From Tenacibaculum sp. SZ-18 (GTDB lineage Bacteria; Bacteroidota; Bacteroidia; Flavobacteriales; Flavobacteriaceae), in the NCBI RefSeq assembly GCF_002813915.1, contig NZ_CP019335.1, positions 2,153,777 to 2,217,776 of the forward strand: a stretch of DNA of 64,000 nt, read 5' to 3'. The notes beneath the pieces are model-generated. The model worked only from the letters and a program-made list of their open reading frames with translations. It ran no database searches and was not told the origin of the DNA. The translations under genes were made by a program, and so were the position numbers. Position 1 is the stretch's first letter; every line of letters begins with the position of its first letter. Below are positions 1 to 9,024 of this stretch, piece after piece.

Positions 1-34
1 CTAAATAACATATAACAACTAAAATTTAATTTTC

Positions 35-922
35 ATGAAAAATATTGCTGTTATTGGTGCAGGAACAATGGGAAATGGTATTGCCCACACTTTTGCTCAA
101 TTTGGATTTAACGTGCAATTAATTGATGTTTCACAAGCTGCTTTGGATAAAGGTATAGCTACTATTTCTAAGAACTTAGATAGAATGGTAGCCAAAGAGA
201 AAATATCAGAAGCAGATAAAACAAACACTTTAAATAACATTACTACGTACACTAATATTCAAAGCGGTGTTCAATATGCTGGATTAGTAGTTGAAGCTGC
301 GACTGAAAACGTAGACCTAAAACTAAAAATATTTAAAGAATTAGATGAAGTGTGTCCTGAAGATACGATATTAGCTACTAATACTTCTTCTATTTCAATT
401 ACTCAAATTGCTGCGGCCACCTCTCGTCCGGAGAAAGTTATCGGAATGCACTTTATGAATCCAGTACCAATTATGAAATTGGTAGAGATAATTAGAGGGT
501 ATAATACTTCTGATGAAGTAAATGACTTTATTGTGAACTTAACCAAAGAAATTAATAAAGTTCCTGTTGAGGTAAATGACTACCCTGGATTCGTAGCAAA
601 CCGTATTTTAATGCCAATGATTAACGAATCAATTGAAACATTATATAACGGAGTTGCTGGTGTAAAAGAAATTGATACAGTAATGAAATTAGGAATGGCT
701 CATCCTATGGGACCATTACAATTAGCTGACTTTATTGGTTTAGATGTTTGCTTATCTATATTAAACGTTATGTACGAAGGATTCAAAAATCCAAAATACG
801 CTCCATGTCCACTTCTAGTAAACATGGTTACTGCCGGTAAATTAGGGGTTAAATCTGGTGAAGGTTTTTACGATTACTCTGAAAGCAGAAAAGCTGAAAC
901 TGTTGCTAAAATATTTAGCTAA
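35..922 (+). CDS. 3-hydroxybutyryl-CoA dehydrogenase
   Basis: Cytosolic NAD(P)-dependent oxidoreductase that interconverts acetoacetyl-CoA and 3-hydroxybutyryl-CoA in short-chain fatty acid or butanoate metabolism. The N-terminus carries the Rossmann motif GAGTMGNG (residues 8-15, GxGxxG). The conserved segment MHFMNPVPIMKLVEI contains the catalytic His and Glu. The C-terminal helical domain shows ANRILMPMINESIETL. The length of 295 aa is normal for the single-function family. The ATG at 35 is the first in frame and lies only 34 bases from the window edge, so an upstream partner cannot be excluded. A strong hairpin terminator follows 31 bp after the stop, so the gene ends its transcript. Family assignment is secure; exact chain-length specificity is inferred. 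Confidence 0.95.
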   Translation: MKNIAVIGAGTMGNGIAHTFAQFGFNVQLIDVSQAALDKGIATISKNLDRMVAKEKISEADKTNTLNNITTYTNIQSGVQYAGLVVEAATENVDLKLKIFKELDEVCPEDTILATNTSSISITQIAAATSRPEKVIGMHFMNPVPIMKLVEIIRGYNTSDEVNDFIVNLTKEINKVPVEVNDYPGFVANRILMPMINESIETLYNGVAGVKEIDTVMKLGMAHPMGPLQLADFIGLDVCLSILNVMYEGFKNPKYAPCPLLVNMVTAGKLGVKSGEGFYDYSESRKAETVAKIFS

Positions 923-953
923 TTAAAATTACTTACATATAACGTTATAAAAC

Positions 954-981
954 AAAAAGAACTCGGATGAGTTCTTTTTTT
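954..981 (+). terminator. Rho-independent terminator of the hydroxybutyryl-CoA dehydrogenase gene
   Basis: The arms AAAGAACTC and GAGTTCTTT pair perfectly around a GGAT loop and are followed by a run of T. It lies about 30 bp after the stop codon at 922. Confidence 0.9.
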
Positions 982-1385
982 AATTGGGGATTATATAAGT
1001 GTTAATTACTAAAAAGTAATTAAAGGGGAAACAATTGATGATTATCGGGGAATCTAAAGGGGGGAATGTTACTTGTAAAAGGGTCTTTAATTATATCTTA
1101 CGAAAACTGGTATACTCTTTACTTTTAATTCTGAATTTGATACTCCAAATAATAATCTTAATAATTGATCTATTATAGGTTGAAAAGTGTTCATATTAGA
1201 TTTTTTTTTAAGGTTTTATTCTTTTTTTTGACCCCGCTAAATTACTAAGTAATTGTTCTTTGAGATAGAACTTTTAGACTTACAGTAGTACCTTACACGA
1301 TAAATGGTATCATTTTATCGATAAATAAGAATAGAATGAGGATTCAAAGAAAAAGTAGTCATACATTACTATTATTTTACCATAT
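982..1385. other. Gene-poor intergenic stretch
   Basis: About 400 bp of AT-rich DNA between a terminator and the 3' end of the T9SS protein gene. It contains an imperfect hairpin near 1298-1320 (CGATAAA...TTTATCG) and a short minus-strand reading frame (1087-1194, listed separately). No RNA gene and no recognisable decayed gene was seen. Confidence 0.5.
1087..1194 (-). CDS. Candidate 35-aa small ORF, doubtful
   Basis: ATG at 1194 to TAA at 1087 encodes 35 residues with a plausible amphipathic composition (for example FQPIIDQLLRLLFGV). No ribosome binding site, no clear promoter and no known family could be seen. It may be a chance frame in AT-rich DNA or a fragment of a lost gene. It is listed only because the flanking 400 bp have no other content. 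Confidence 0.15.
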   Translation of the reverse strand: MNTFQPIIDQLLRLLFGVSNSELKVKSIPVFVRYN

Positions 1386-3971
1386 TTATTTTAATATTAA
1401 TTTACCTGACCATGTTTTTGTACCAGAATAAATCTTAAAGAAATACAATCCAACAGCTAAATTATTTCTTTTAAATACTAAAGTATTGTTCCCTGCATTG
1501 GCATTATAAGTTTCTTTATGTACTTGCTTCCCAAAAATATTGTATACTTCAAATTTTAATTTGCTATTCATATCAGAGCTAAATACTAATTTAGTTACCT
1601 CTCCCACAGGGTTAGGCATTACTTTCACATTATTTTTAGTTACAATATCATCGACTGATGCAGAAGCAGATTTAGAAAACTTAACATTCCCTATTTCTAA
1701 TGTTTTATTCTCAGTTAAACCTCCATCAGACAGAAGCGTAAAGAATAATGTTTTGATATCATTAAAACCATTATTAACTTGCTTAGCACTCGATATTAAA
1801 TCTGACAATAAAATAATATGTTCTTTCTCTGTAGAGGATAAATTAATGGTAATATTAGGCTGATCCTCCCAGCTAGATATACTTTCACGAAGCAACATAA
1901 CTTTTAACTGTCCAGTTCCTTTTGCTAAGAACGAAAGTGAGTTATAATCCGAAACATCTACTTGTTCAAATTTTGGAGTTAATGACCTATAAATAGAAAC
2001 ATCTTGATCAGCAATAAAATTAGCTGTAATATTCCTTTCCACACCTAAATCGTCAGCTCCAAAATCTTCTGTATTTTGAGTAACTGTAAAATTGCTTAAA
2101 AACGGTTCAGAACTGTAATCAATTCCCCATGTTCCGTCCGATAAAAATAAATCATCAGGAGTTGCATCGAACTCATTAGAGATTCTGAATCCAAAATCAT
2201 ATAAATTTTGTGTATCTAACATTACATTATTTAGAGTTCCTTCTAAATCAATGTTTAACTGGATATTTTCTGCGGTTGATGTTTCAGTTCCTCTTTTATT
2301 TCCGTCAATTGAGATGGTTGTCGCTCCTATAGTACTTACAATTTCTAAATCAATCTTACCACTATAGTAATTTGCTTTTCGAACAAATACAGGTGGTGCT
2401 TCGGAGCTTATGTAAGATGATATACTTTTTTGAATGCTTAATAAACGTAAAACCTCCTGCGATAGATTATACAAATCATCAATATTACTAGCCCATATCT
2501 GGAAATTATAAAATCCTTTATTTGAATATTTGTCTAAATTCCAATGTGATTCAACAATATAAGATGTATTATCTTCTGATTCAGCTACGGAAAAGCTTGC
2601 CACGTATTCAATACCTCCATCTGGTCTTTTAACAATTGATTTTATAAATACCTCGTCATTGATTTCCATGTTAGAAACAGACAATAATTCTGAACCTGTA
2701 AAACGGTCACAGATATGTTTTGTATGTTCGTAAACTGAATTTTCGGTTTTTAAAACCAAAATTGTTCCTAAACCTTCATTGTTTGGTGTAATATAATCTA
2801 CAGATAAAACTTCTACTGCATTTGTAATATCCGCTAAATCTTCGGGTGAACTTTCAATAACACTTGTACCTTGTAAAATATCCATTGGGATAAAATCCCA
2901 TAAGGTTATATTACTTATTTTTTTACCATATGTTGGTCGCTTAAATACTCTTTTTGCAGCGGCTCTATCAAATTTATAATTTGATTTGAGTCTATTTAAA
3001 TTTCTTTGATTGATTTGATGTGACAATCTATTATTACTCTCAAGTCCACCATTGTTACCTGATGTGATTGGTGTTATTTCTGGACATGATGCAACTCCTG
3101 AACAAGCCGGGTCATCACAATCCACTAAACCATCTCCGTCGTCATCAACTCCATTAGTACAATCTTCTTGTGGTACTGGAGCAGTTGGACACCTTGCTCC
3201 ATCGTTTTGTGAACTTGCTGGACCAAAAGCAAAAAGATTAGATACCATATCGGCACTACTATTAACATTTTGAACTCCATAAACAACATATACTGTACCT
3301 GTTTGATTAGCAGATATATAAAAATTTCCATCTACATCGAAATATACTGCACCGTAAGTGTAATTTAATCCTGAAAGAATCGGAATTTCGCCTAAATCTT
3401 CCACATTTCCTGTATTTGGATTAATTTTATATAATTTATTAGAATATTTTTCTACTGTATACAACATATTGTCAGCGGCATTAAATGCCCAATCATGATT
3501 TGTAATCGCTTGGGAAAGGGTCATTGTACCAATATTTGTTAAATATGTTGGTGATGAAGGATCTAAATCAATTTTATATAATCCCGAACTTCCATTTTTT
3601 AAGTAATATATACCATTATGATTTACATCTCCTACATAGGAGTATGGTGCATTATTGATTGTGTATTTGGTAACCTCATAATTATTACCAATTCTGACGA
3701 TTGTATTGGAAGGACTTTTCAACGAACCCCAAATGTATCCGTCGGCAGGATTATATCCAACACCATTAATAACTGAAGGGTCTATATCTATACCATCAAG
3801 TGTGGCTATACCAGATGCCAAGTTTTGTGCATAAACATCATTACTTTGAAATAAATAAGCTTCTGTAACACAATTAAAAGGTTCACTAGCTTGTGCCAAT
3901 ACCTCAGTACTAACTAAAAAAATAAAGGTGAGACAAAAAAAGTATTTTAACTGCAGATAATTTTTTTTCAT
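1386..3971 (-). CDS. Large secreted protein with T9SS C-terminal sorting domain
   Basis: Exported protein of 861 aa. Residues 1-26 are a signal peptide (hydrophobic core FFCLTFIFLVSTEVLA, cleavage after AQA). Residues of roughly 30-250 form repeated beta-strand units typical of a propeller-like, DUF6923-type domain. Near residue 275 is an Asp-rich DDDGDGLVDCDDPAC segment, which looks calcium-binding and is typical of spacers in Bacteroidota surface proteins. The middle part is unassigned, and a carbohydrate-binding-like beta domain precedes residue 770. The last 75 residues (starting around VMPNPVGE, with VYNIFGKQV and GLYFFKI) are a type A Por/T9SS sorting domain, so the protein should cross the outer membrane by type IX secretion. 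The gene stands alone between terminators. The substrate or ligand is unknown. Confidence 0.85.
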   Translation of the reverse strand: MKKNYLQLKYFFCLTFIFLVSTEVLAQASEPFNCVTEAYLFQSNDVYAQNLASGIATLDGIDIDPSVINGVGYNPADGYIWGSLKSPSNTIVRIGNNYEVTKYTINNAPYSYVGDVNHNGIYYLKNGSSGLYKIDLDPSSPTYLTNIGTMTLSQAITNHDWAFNAADNMLYTVEKYSNKLYKINPNTGNVEDLGEIPILSGLNYTYGAVYFDVDGNFYISANQTGTVYVVYGVQNVNSSADMVSNLFAFGPASSQNDGARCPTAPVPQEDCTNGVDDDGDGLVDCDDPACSGVASCPEITPITSGNNGGLESNNRLSHQINQRNLNRLKSNYKFDRAAAKRVFKRPTYGKKISNITLWDFIPMDILQGTSVIESSPEDLADITNAVEVLSVDYITPNNEGLGTILVLKTENSVYEHTKHICDRFTGSELLSVSNMEINDEVFIKSIVKRPDGGIEYVASFSVAESEDNTSYIVESHWNLDKYSNKGFYNFQIWASNIDDLYNLSQEVLRLLSIQKSISSYISSEAPPVFVRKANYYSGKIDLEIVSTIGATTISIDGNKRGTETSTAENIQLNIDLEGTLNNVMLDTQNLYDFGFRISNEFDATPDDLFLSDGTWGIDYSSEPFLSNFTVTQNTEDFGADDLGVERNITANFIADQDVSIYRSLTPKFEQVDVSDYNSLSFLAKGTGQLKVMLLRESISSWEDQPNITINLSSTEKEHIILLSDLISSAKQVNNGFNDIKTLFFTLLSDGGLTENKTLEIGNVKFSKSASASVDDIVTKNNVKVMPNPVGEVTKLVFSSDMNSKLKFEVYNIFGKQVHKETYNANAGNNTLVFKRNNLAVGLYFFKIYSGTKTWSGKLILK

Positions 3972-4099
3972 AAGACTGTATTGTTTTTTATTAGGCTTCT
4001 TTTAAAATACGATTTATTATTTCTAGATAGTGAATACTACACATCTTCAGTATATTTACTGTAGACTAGAAACCAATTTCATATGATAAAAAATTGTAA

Positions 4100-4132
4100 A
4101 AAAAAAAGGCATCTCAATGAGATGCCTTTTTT
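4100..4132 (-). terminator. Terminator of the efflux operon
   Basis: The arms GGCATCTC and GAGATGCC surround a 3-base loop, with A-run and T-run flanks that make it work in either direction. It lies 21 bp after the stop of the HlyD-type gene and separates the efflux operon from the T9SS gene downstream. Confidence 0.9.
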
Positions 4133-4152
4133 ACCACTAAACTATACTTTAG

Positions 4153-5271
4153 TTAGTCTTTATCATTATCTTTTTCCTTTTTAGAAGTTTTATTCCAAAT
4201 TTTAATTTCATCCTCCAAAGTAATTCCAGACTTCACCTCAATATTGACTCCATCAGAAATACCTAACTGTAATTCTTTCTTTTCAAATGAATCTTCTCCT
4301 GTTTTGATTTCTACATATGGCTTTTCAGATTTCTTGTCAAAACGTAATAACGCTTCCTTAATGGCCAAAACACTATCTTTTTGCTCTAGAACAATATCTG
4401 CATTTGCAGAGTAACCCGCCCTAATGAAATAATTAGCATCTAAAGCTACATCCGCTTTAATTTTAAACTGAACCGCCCCACCTTCTTCTGTTCCTTTTGG
4501 TGCAATAAAGTTTAACTGAGCAGGAAATTTTTTATCTTCAATTGCTCCTAAAGAAACTTGCAATTCAGTTCCCTTTACTAATTTACCAACCTCAGATTCA
4601 TCTACTTTTCCTTCGAAAATCATTTTTTTCATATCAGCAATCGTAGCAATTGTTGTACCTGCGTTAAAGCTATTACTTTGAATAACCTGATAACCTTTCT
4701 TTACTGGGATTTCTACAATCATTCCAGAAGAAGTTGCTCTAATATTTGTGTTGGCTGCACTACCTAATCCAGCAGTAGTTCCTCTCTTAACAATATCCAT
4801 ATTTGAACGAGCATTAGATAAACGTTGTTTGGCATTGTTAAATGATAACTCTGAATTTTCAAACTCTTGACGTGCAATTACACCTCTTTCAAATAGACTT
4901 TTATTTCGCTCAAACTGAGTTTTAGCATTATCATAAGCCAATTTAGCATTTTTAATTTCATTGTTAGCAGAGTTCAATGCTTCTACATTAGGAACCACTC
5001 TTACTGTTGCTAATAAATCACCTGACTTCACAACTTGACCTTCTTCTACAACAATTCTATCAACGATACCTGCAATTTGAGGTTTAATTTCAACTTCTTC
5101 TAATGGAACCACTTTACCGGTAGCAACTGTTTTCTTAACAATAGTTGTTTTAAAAGCTTTTTCAGTTTCGAATTGTACAATATTTTTCTTGTTCTTTTTC
5201 GCAAACCAAATTAATACGATTGCAAATAACACAAACACAGTTATTAATATAATTTTTGCTCTTTTACTCAT
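4153..5271 (-). CDS. HlyD/RND-type periplasmic adaptor subunit of an ABC efflux pump
   Basis: Membrane fusion protein of 372 aa that links an inner-membrane ABC exporter to an outer-membrane channel. One N-terminal transmembrane helix (about residues 5-24, ILITVFVLFAIVLIWF) anchors a periplasmic body. Next come the first half of a lipoyl-like domain (VEIKPQIAGIVDRIVVEEG), an alpha-helical coiled-coil hairpin rich in Asn, Ala and Lys (residues of about 105-165), and then beta-barrel and membrane-proximal domains. It is the last gene of a four-gene operon after two permeases and an ATPase, which matches MacA/MacB-type macrolide or peptide exporters. No TolC-like gene is in the operon, so the outer-membrane partner must be elsewhere. 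The substrate is unknown. Confidence 0.9.
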   Translation of the reverse strand: MSKRAKIILITVFVLFAIVLIWFAKKNKKNIVQFETEKAFKTTIVKKTVATGKVVPLEEVEIKPQIAGIVDRIVVEEGQVVKSGDLLATVRVVPNVEALNSANNEIKNAKLAYDNAKTQFERNKSLFERGVIARQEFENSELSFNNAKQRLSNARSNMDIVKRGTTAGLGSAANTNIRATSSGMIVEIPVKKGYQVIQSNSFNAGTTIATIADMKKMIFEGKVDESEVGKLVKGTELQVSLGAIEDKKFPAQLNFIAPKGTEEGGAVQFKIKADVALDANYFIRAGYSANADIVLEQKDSVLAIKEALLRFDKKSEKPYVEIKTGEDSFEKKELQLGISDGVNIEVKSGITLEDEIKIWNKTSKKEKDNDKD

Positions 5272-5302
5272 TTTGTTTATTTATATAGTCTGATTATTAT
5301 TT

Positions 5303-6547
5303 TTACTCCTCTCTTAGGGCTTCAATAGGTTTCACTAAAGTTGCCATATATGCTGGTATTAAACCTATAGACGTTCCTAGCACAATTAGTATTCCGAATG
5401 CCACTAGTATTATTGGAATATTAACCGTTGGGTTCAATAATGCGGCATCTGGACCAGTGGCAAAAGCTCGGTCTATCCCATATAAAATAAGCCCTCCGAA
5501 AATTATACCCAACATTCCTGCTACAACTGTTAAAAATACAGATTCTAAAATCACTTGTAGTCTAATTTCTAAAGGTGTTGCTCCCAAGGCTCTTCTAATT
5601 CCAATTTCTTTGGTACGTTCTTTTACAGTAATTAATAAGATATTACCAATAGCAAAAACACCTGCAATTAAAGTTGCAATTCCAACGAACCATGTTAAAA
5701 ACTGCATTCCAGTTAAGAAACCCGTAAATTTACCGATTTCTTTAGCTAAATTAATTCCACCTAGTGCTTTATTATCTTCTGGGTCTACAGTATGTAAATT
5801 CTTTAATGTTAATTGAATATCCGATTCAAATTGTTCAATATCTACTCCTTCCTGAGCAGTAATCATCATCCAATCAATTTTATTACCTCTATTGTAAATC
5901 TGTTGAAAAGTAGTGAAAGGTATGTAGGCTGTATCACCATCAAAATCAATTGCGCCAGACTTATACACTCCAACTACTTTATAATTTACATTATTAATTA
6001 TGATATACTGATTTATAGGGTTTTCGTTCTTCTCGAATAACTGTTTATAAATATTTTCCTCAATTACAGTTACTTTGGTTTTATTTTTTATGTCGTTTTG
6101 ATTCAGGAATCTTCCATAAATCAAATTTTTCTTTTGAACTTTATCCAAAACAGGATAATCTCCACTTACTTGAAAATCTCCAGATTTAAAACCATTTACC
6201 AAAAGATTCATAGTTTGACATCGAGGAACAATGTACTTTAATCTTCCATCGAATTCTTCTTTTAATACTTCTACATCTTTGGTTTTTAATTGTATCCTTC
6301 TTCCTTTTTGATATCCTTTAAATGGTTTATCAGTTCTTTGTGTCCAAACAACTAAACTATTTGTAGCGAAATCTCCAAATAAATTTTTAAAATTATTCTC
6401 CATTCCTCTAGCAGCTCCTAATAGAACAACCAGTAAAAAAATACCCCATAAAACACCTATAATTGTAATTACTGTGCGTGTTTTATTCTTACGAATACCT
6501 CCGTAAATTTCTTGCCAAGTATCTGAATCAAATAAAAATTTAATCAT
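5303..6547 (-). CDS. MacB-type ABC transporter permease (second permease)
   Basis: Inner-membrane subunit of 414 aa in the FtsX/MacB family. An N-terminal transmembrane helix (TVITIIGVLWGIFLLVVLLG) is followed by a large periplasmic MacB_PCD domain. Three C-terminal helices then form the FtsX domain: VGIATLIAGVFAIGNILLI, FLTVVAGMLGIIFGGLILYG and IILVAFGILIVLGTSIGLIP. The conserved KERTKEIGIRRALGAT loop, which contacts the ATPase, lies between helices 2 and 3. It starts 2 bp after the stop of the preceding permease gene, with which it shares architecture and sequence, so the pair probably forms a heterodimer. The ATG at 6547 is used. Confidence 0.93.
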   Translation of the reverse strand: MIKFLFDSDTWQEIYGGIRKNKTRTVITIIGVLWGIFLLVVLLGAARGMENNFKNLFGDFATNSLVVWTQRTDKPFKGYQKGRRIQLKTKDVEVLKEEFDGRLKYIVPRCQTMNLLVNGFKSGDFQVSGDYPVLDKVQKKNLIYGRFLNQNDIKNKTKVTVIEENIYKQLFEKNENPINQYIIINNVNYKVVGVYKSGAIDFDGDTAYIPFTTFQQIYNRGNKIDWMMITAQEGVDIEQFESDIQLTLKNLHTVDPEDNKALGGINLAKEIGKFTGFLTGMQFLTWFVGIATLIAGVFAIGNILLITVKERTKEIGIRRALGATPLEIRLQVILESVFLTVVAGMLGIIFGGLILYGIDRAFATGPDAALLNPTVNIPIILVAFGILIVLGTSIGLIPAYMATLVKPIEALREE

Positions 6548-6549
6548 AA

Positions 6550-7779
6550 TTAATCTGCTCTTAGTGCTACAATTGGTTTAATCTGTGCTGCTTTTTTAGC
6601 TGGCAAATATCCTGCAAGTAATCCAGCTAAAATTAAGATAATCGTTGCTCCTACGACTATTCCTGAACTTACACTTGGGTTGTAAATAAAATACTTCTCA
6701 AGTCCGTCACCTATTTGGTCTAGTATAAAAGTTCCGAGTAAAAGTCCGAAATAACCTGCCAAACCTGTGATTAATAATGATTCTTTAACAACCATACTAA
6801 TAATTGAAATTGGTTTAGCCCCTAAAGCCTTTCGAATTCCAAATTCTTTTGTTCTTTCTTTAATAGAAAAAATCATAATATTACTGATACCAATAATTCC
6901 TGCTATCAAAGTACCTGATCCTACAAAAATCACAATAAAAAAAAGTGCTGCAGTTAATTGACCTACTCCTTTATTGGCTTCAGCCATATTCCTAATAAAT
7001 AAGGCACTTTGATCATTTGGATGAATGTCTAGGTTTTGTTTTAAATCTCTTTCTAATCCATTACCAAAAGCTAAAGCCTTATCGATAGTTAGTCTAGGAT
7101 TATAACCTATTAAGATATTATCGATATAATCGTTATTACCATATAATTTTTGAGCAGTTGTTATTGGCATGTAAATATTTCTTTCTTCTCTGTCTCCACC
7201 TTCATCAGAAAAAACTCCAACAATCTTGTATGAAATATCATTAACATTAACATATTTACCCAAAGCAACTCTCTCTCCAAACAAATCTTTCTTAACCAAT
7301 CTACCAATAACAATAACTTTGTTTTTTTGACTTAAATCTAATTGATTTATAAATCTCCCTTCATCAATTATCGTTTTTTCTAAATACCTGTGATCTGGAT
7401 GTACAGCCCTAATATTATAGTTATCTTGATTATTCTTATAAACAACCTGTGCACTTAAATACTTTCTTGCTGATATATACTGAATTTTATCCTCGTAGTT
7501 TTCAACTATATAATCAAGATCTTTATTCTTTAATTGAATTCTTCTCCCCGATTGTAATCCTTTATAAGGTTTTGAGGTTTTCCAAGTTCTAACAAACATG
7601 GAATTATTAGCATCATCAACAAACGCTTGTGTAAAAAAGTTTTGAAGTCCATTTACTATTCCGAAAAGCAACGTAAATAATAAAATTGCAAACGAAATTG
7701 TAAATCCAGAAAGTATTGTTCTAAGTTTATTCTTATTAATACTTTGAAATATCTCTCGCCAAGAATCTATATCAAACAT
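6550..7779 (-). CDS. MacB-type ABC transporter permease (first permease)
   Basis: Inner-membrane FtsX/MacB-type permease of 409 aa, paralogous to the next gene. One N-terminal helix (TILSGFTISFAILLFTLLFG), a periplasmic MacB_PCD domain and three C-terminal helices are visible, as is the coupling loop KERTKEFGIRKALGAK. It starts 1 bp after the ATPase stop and ends 2 bp before the second permease, so the operon is translated as a tightly coupled unit. MacB-type exporters use mechanotransmission to push substrates from the periplasm through an adaptor and outer-membrane channel. Here the two permeases suggest a heterodimeric version. Confidence 0.93.
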   Translation of the reverse strand: MFDIDSWREIFQSINKNKLRTILSGFTISFAILLFTLLFGIVNGLQNFFTQAFVDDANNSMFVRTWKTSKPYKGLQSGRRIQLKNKDLDYIVENYEDKIQYISARKYLSAQVVYKNNQDNYNIRAVHPDHRYLEKTIIDEGRFINQLDLSQKNKVIVIGRLVKKDLFGERVALGKYVNVNDISYKIVGVFSDEGGDREERNIYMPITTAQKLYGNNDYIDNILIGYNPRLTIDKALAFGNGLERDLKQNLDIHPNDQSALFIRNMAEANKGVGQLTAALFFIVIFVGSGTLIAGIIGISNIMIFSIKERTKEFGIRKALGAKPISIISMVVKESLLITGLAGYFGLLLGTFILDQIGDGLEKYFIYNPSVSSGIVVGATIILILAGLLAGYLPAKKAAQIKPIVALRAD

Positions 7780-7780
7780 A

Positions 7781-8482
7781 TTAGTAAACTTTTTTCAATT
7801 CTTTTTTATTTGTATACTCATCGCTGATGATGACACCGTCTTTTAATCTAACAACTCTATTTGTTTGTGCTGCAACTTCTTCCTCGTGTGTAATTACGAA
7901 AACTGTCATTCCTTCGTCATTTATACCTTTTAACAAATCCATCACAGAATCAGTAGTTTTAGAATCTAATGCTCCTGTTGGTTCATCCGCTAAAATTACT
8001 TTAGGTTTCGTTACTAATGCTCTTGCAATTGCAACACGTTGTTTCTGTCCTCCCGACAATTCATTTGGAAGATGATTTGCCCAAGGTCCAAGCTCTACTT
8101 TCTCAAGATATTCTTGAGCAATTTTTAAACGTTCCTTTCTTCCCATACCTTTATAGTATAATGGTAAAGCTACATTCTCAACTGCTGTTTTATATGATAT
8201 TAAATTAAACGATTGAAATACAAAACCTAAAAACTTGTTTCTAAGAATCGCCGCTTTTTTCTCATTTAAATCTTGAATTAATTGTCCATTTAAAAAGTAA
8301 TTACCTTCATCATGAGAGTCTAGTAATCCAACAATATTAAGTAGTGTAGACTTTCCCGATCCAGAAGATCCCATGATAGATACGAATTCTCCTTCCTTAA
8401 TATGCAAATCGAGTCCCTTTAAAACGTGAAGAGAATCATTACCGATTGGGTAAGATTTATGTAGTCCTTCTATTTTTATCAT
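7781..8482 (-). CDS. ABC transporter ATP-binding protein (MacB/LolD type)
   Basis: Cytoplasmic ATPase of 233 aa that powers the adjacent permeases. Walker A is GSSGSGKST (around residue 38), the Q-loop is in FVFQSFNL, the ABC signature is LSGGQKQRVAIARAL, Walker B is KVILADEPTGALD, and the switch His is in FVITHEEEVA. It is the promoter-proximal gene of a four-gene minus-strand operon ending at 4153. The 125-bp divergent gap upstream, shared with the DCC-family gene, contains a long inverted repeat that may be an operator for the pump. Confidence 0.95.
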   Translation of the reverse strand: MIKIEGLHKSYPIGNDSLHVLKGLDLHIKEGEFVSIMGSSGSGKSTLLNIVGLLDSHDEGNYFLNGQLIQDLNEKKAAILRNKFLGFVFQSFNLISYKTAVENVALPLYYKGMGRKERLKIAQEYLEKVELGPWANHLPNELSGGQKQRVAIARALVTKPKVILADEPTGALDSKTTDSVMDLLKGINDEGMTVFVITHEEEVAAQTNRVVRLKDGVIISDEYTNKKELKKVY

Positions 8483-8501
8483 ATAGTTAGTTTTTTCTAA
8501 T

Positions 8502-8535
8502 GTAAGTTATAAGTGTACTCACTTTACGAACTTAC
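8502..8535. promoter_or_regulatory. Inverted repeat, candidate operator of the efflux operon
   Basis: The outer arms GTAAGTT (8502-8508) and AACTTAC (8529-8535) and the inner arms AAGTG (8511-8515) and CACTT (8520-8524) are each perfect. The spacers between outer and inner arms are unequal (2 and 4 bases). It lies 20 bp upstream of the ATPase start codon, in the divergent gap, where a repressor of a drug-efflux operon would be expected to bind. No regulator gene lies next to it. Confidence 0.45.
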
Positions 8536-8580
8536 AATGACTAGACGCTCAATTTTAAAATATGTTACAGAAAGTTATTG

Positions 8581-8588
8581 TAATTTTG
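8581..8588 (+). promoter_or_regulatory. Probable -7 element of the DCC/HAD/SMI1 operon
   Basis: TAATTTTG matches the Bacteroidota TAnnTTTG element and lies 19 bp before the ATG at 8608. No good TTG is seen at the usual distance upstream. Confidence 0.4.
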
Positions 8589-8607
8589 AAAAAAAATAAT
8601 CAGCAGA

Positions 8608-9024
8608 ATGATAGAGCTTCCGGAAAATAAAAAAATTATACTATTTGATGGGGTTTGCAACTTATGTAACCAAACTGTATTAAGAATAATTAAACTTGAT
8701 AAAAAAGATAATTTCCGCTTTACATCCTTACAATCCGAAATGGGTAAAAAAATAATAGAAGACCTAAAAATTGATACTTCAAAAGTGGATTCTATTATTT
8801 TATTTGAGCCCAAAATTGCTTATTATTTAAAATCTACTGCTGCTTTAAAAATAATTGGTACATTTGGAGGAATTTGGGAGGTAAGTAAGTTTCTATTGTT
8901 TTTCCCCTCGTTTATTAGAGATTTTGTTTACGATATTATCGCAAAAAATCGTTACAAATGGTTTGGTAAAAAAGATCAATGTATGATTCCAACTCCAGAT
9001 TTATTATCAAAATTTATAGATTAA
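8608..9024 (+). CDS. DCC-family thiol-disulfide oxidoreductase-like protein (DUF393)
   Basis: Protein of 138 aa of the DUF393/DCC family, which is named after the motif near its N-terminus. Here the motif is FDGVCNLCNQ (residues of about 12-21) with a CxxC pair, as in thioredoxin-like folds. A second family hallmark is the Arg/Asp-containing region with Tyr-Arg (RYKWFGKKDQCMIP) near the C-terminus. The biochemical role is not established; redox activity is inferred from the CxxC. Its stop codon overlaps the start of the next gene (TAATG), giving translational coupling to a HAD phosphatase. Confidence 0.88.
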   Translation: MIELPENKKIILFDGVCNLCNQTVLRIIKLDKKDNFRFTSLQSEMGKKIIEDLKIDTSKVDSIILFEPKIAYYLKSTAALKIIGTFGGIWEVSKFLLFFPSFIRDFVYDIIAKNRYKWFGKKDQCMIPTPDLLSKFID

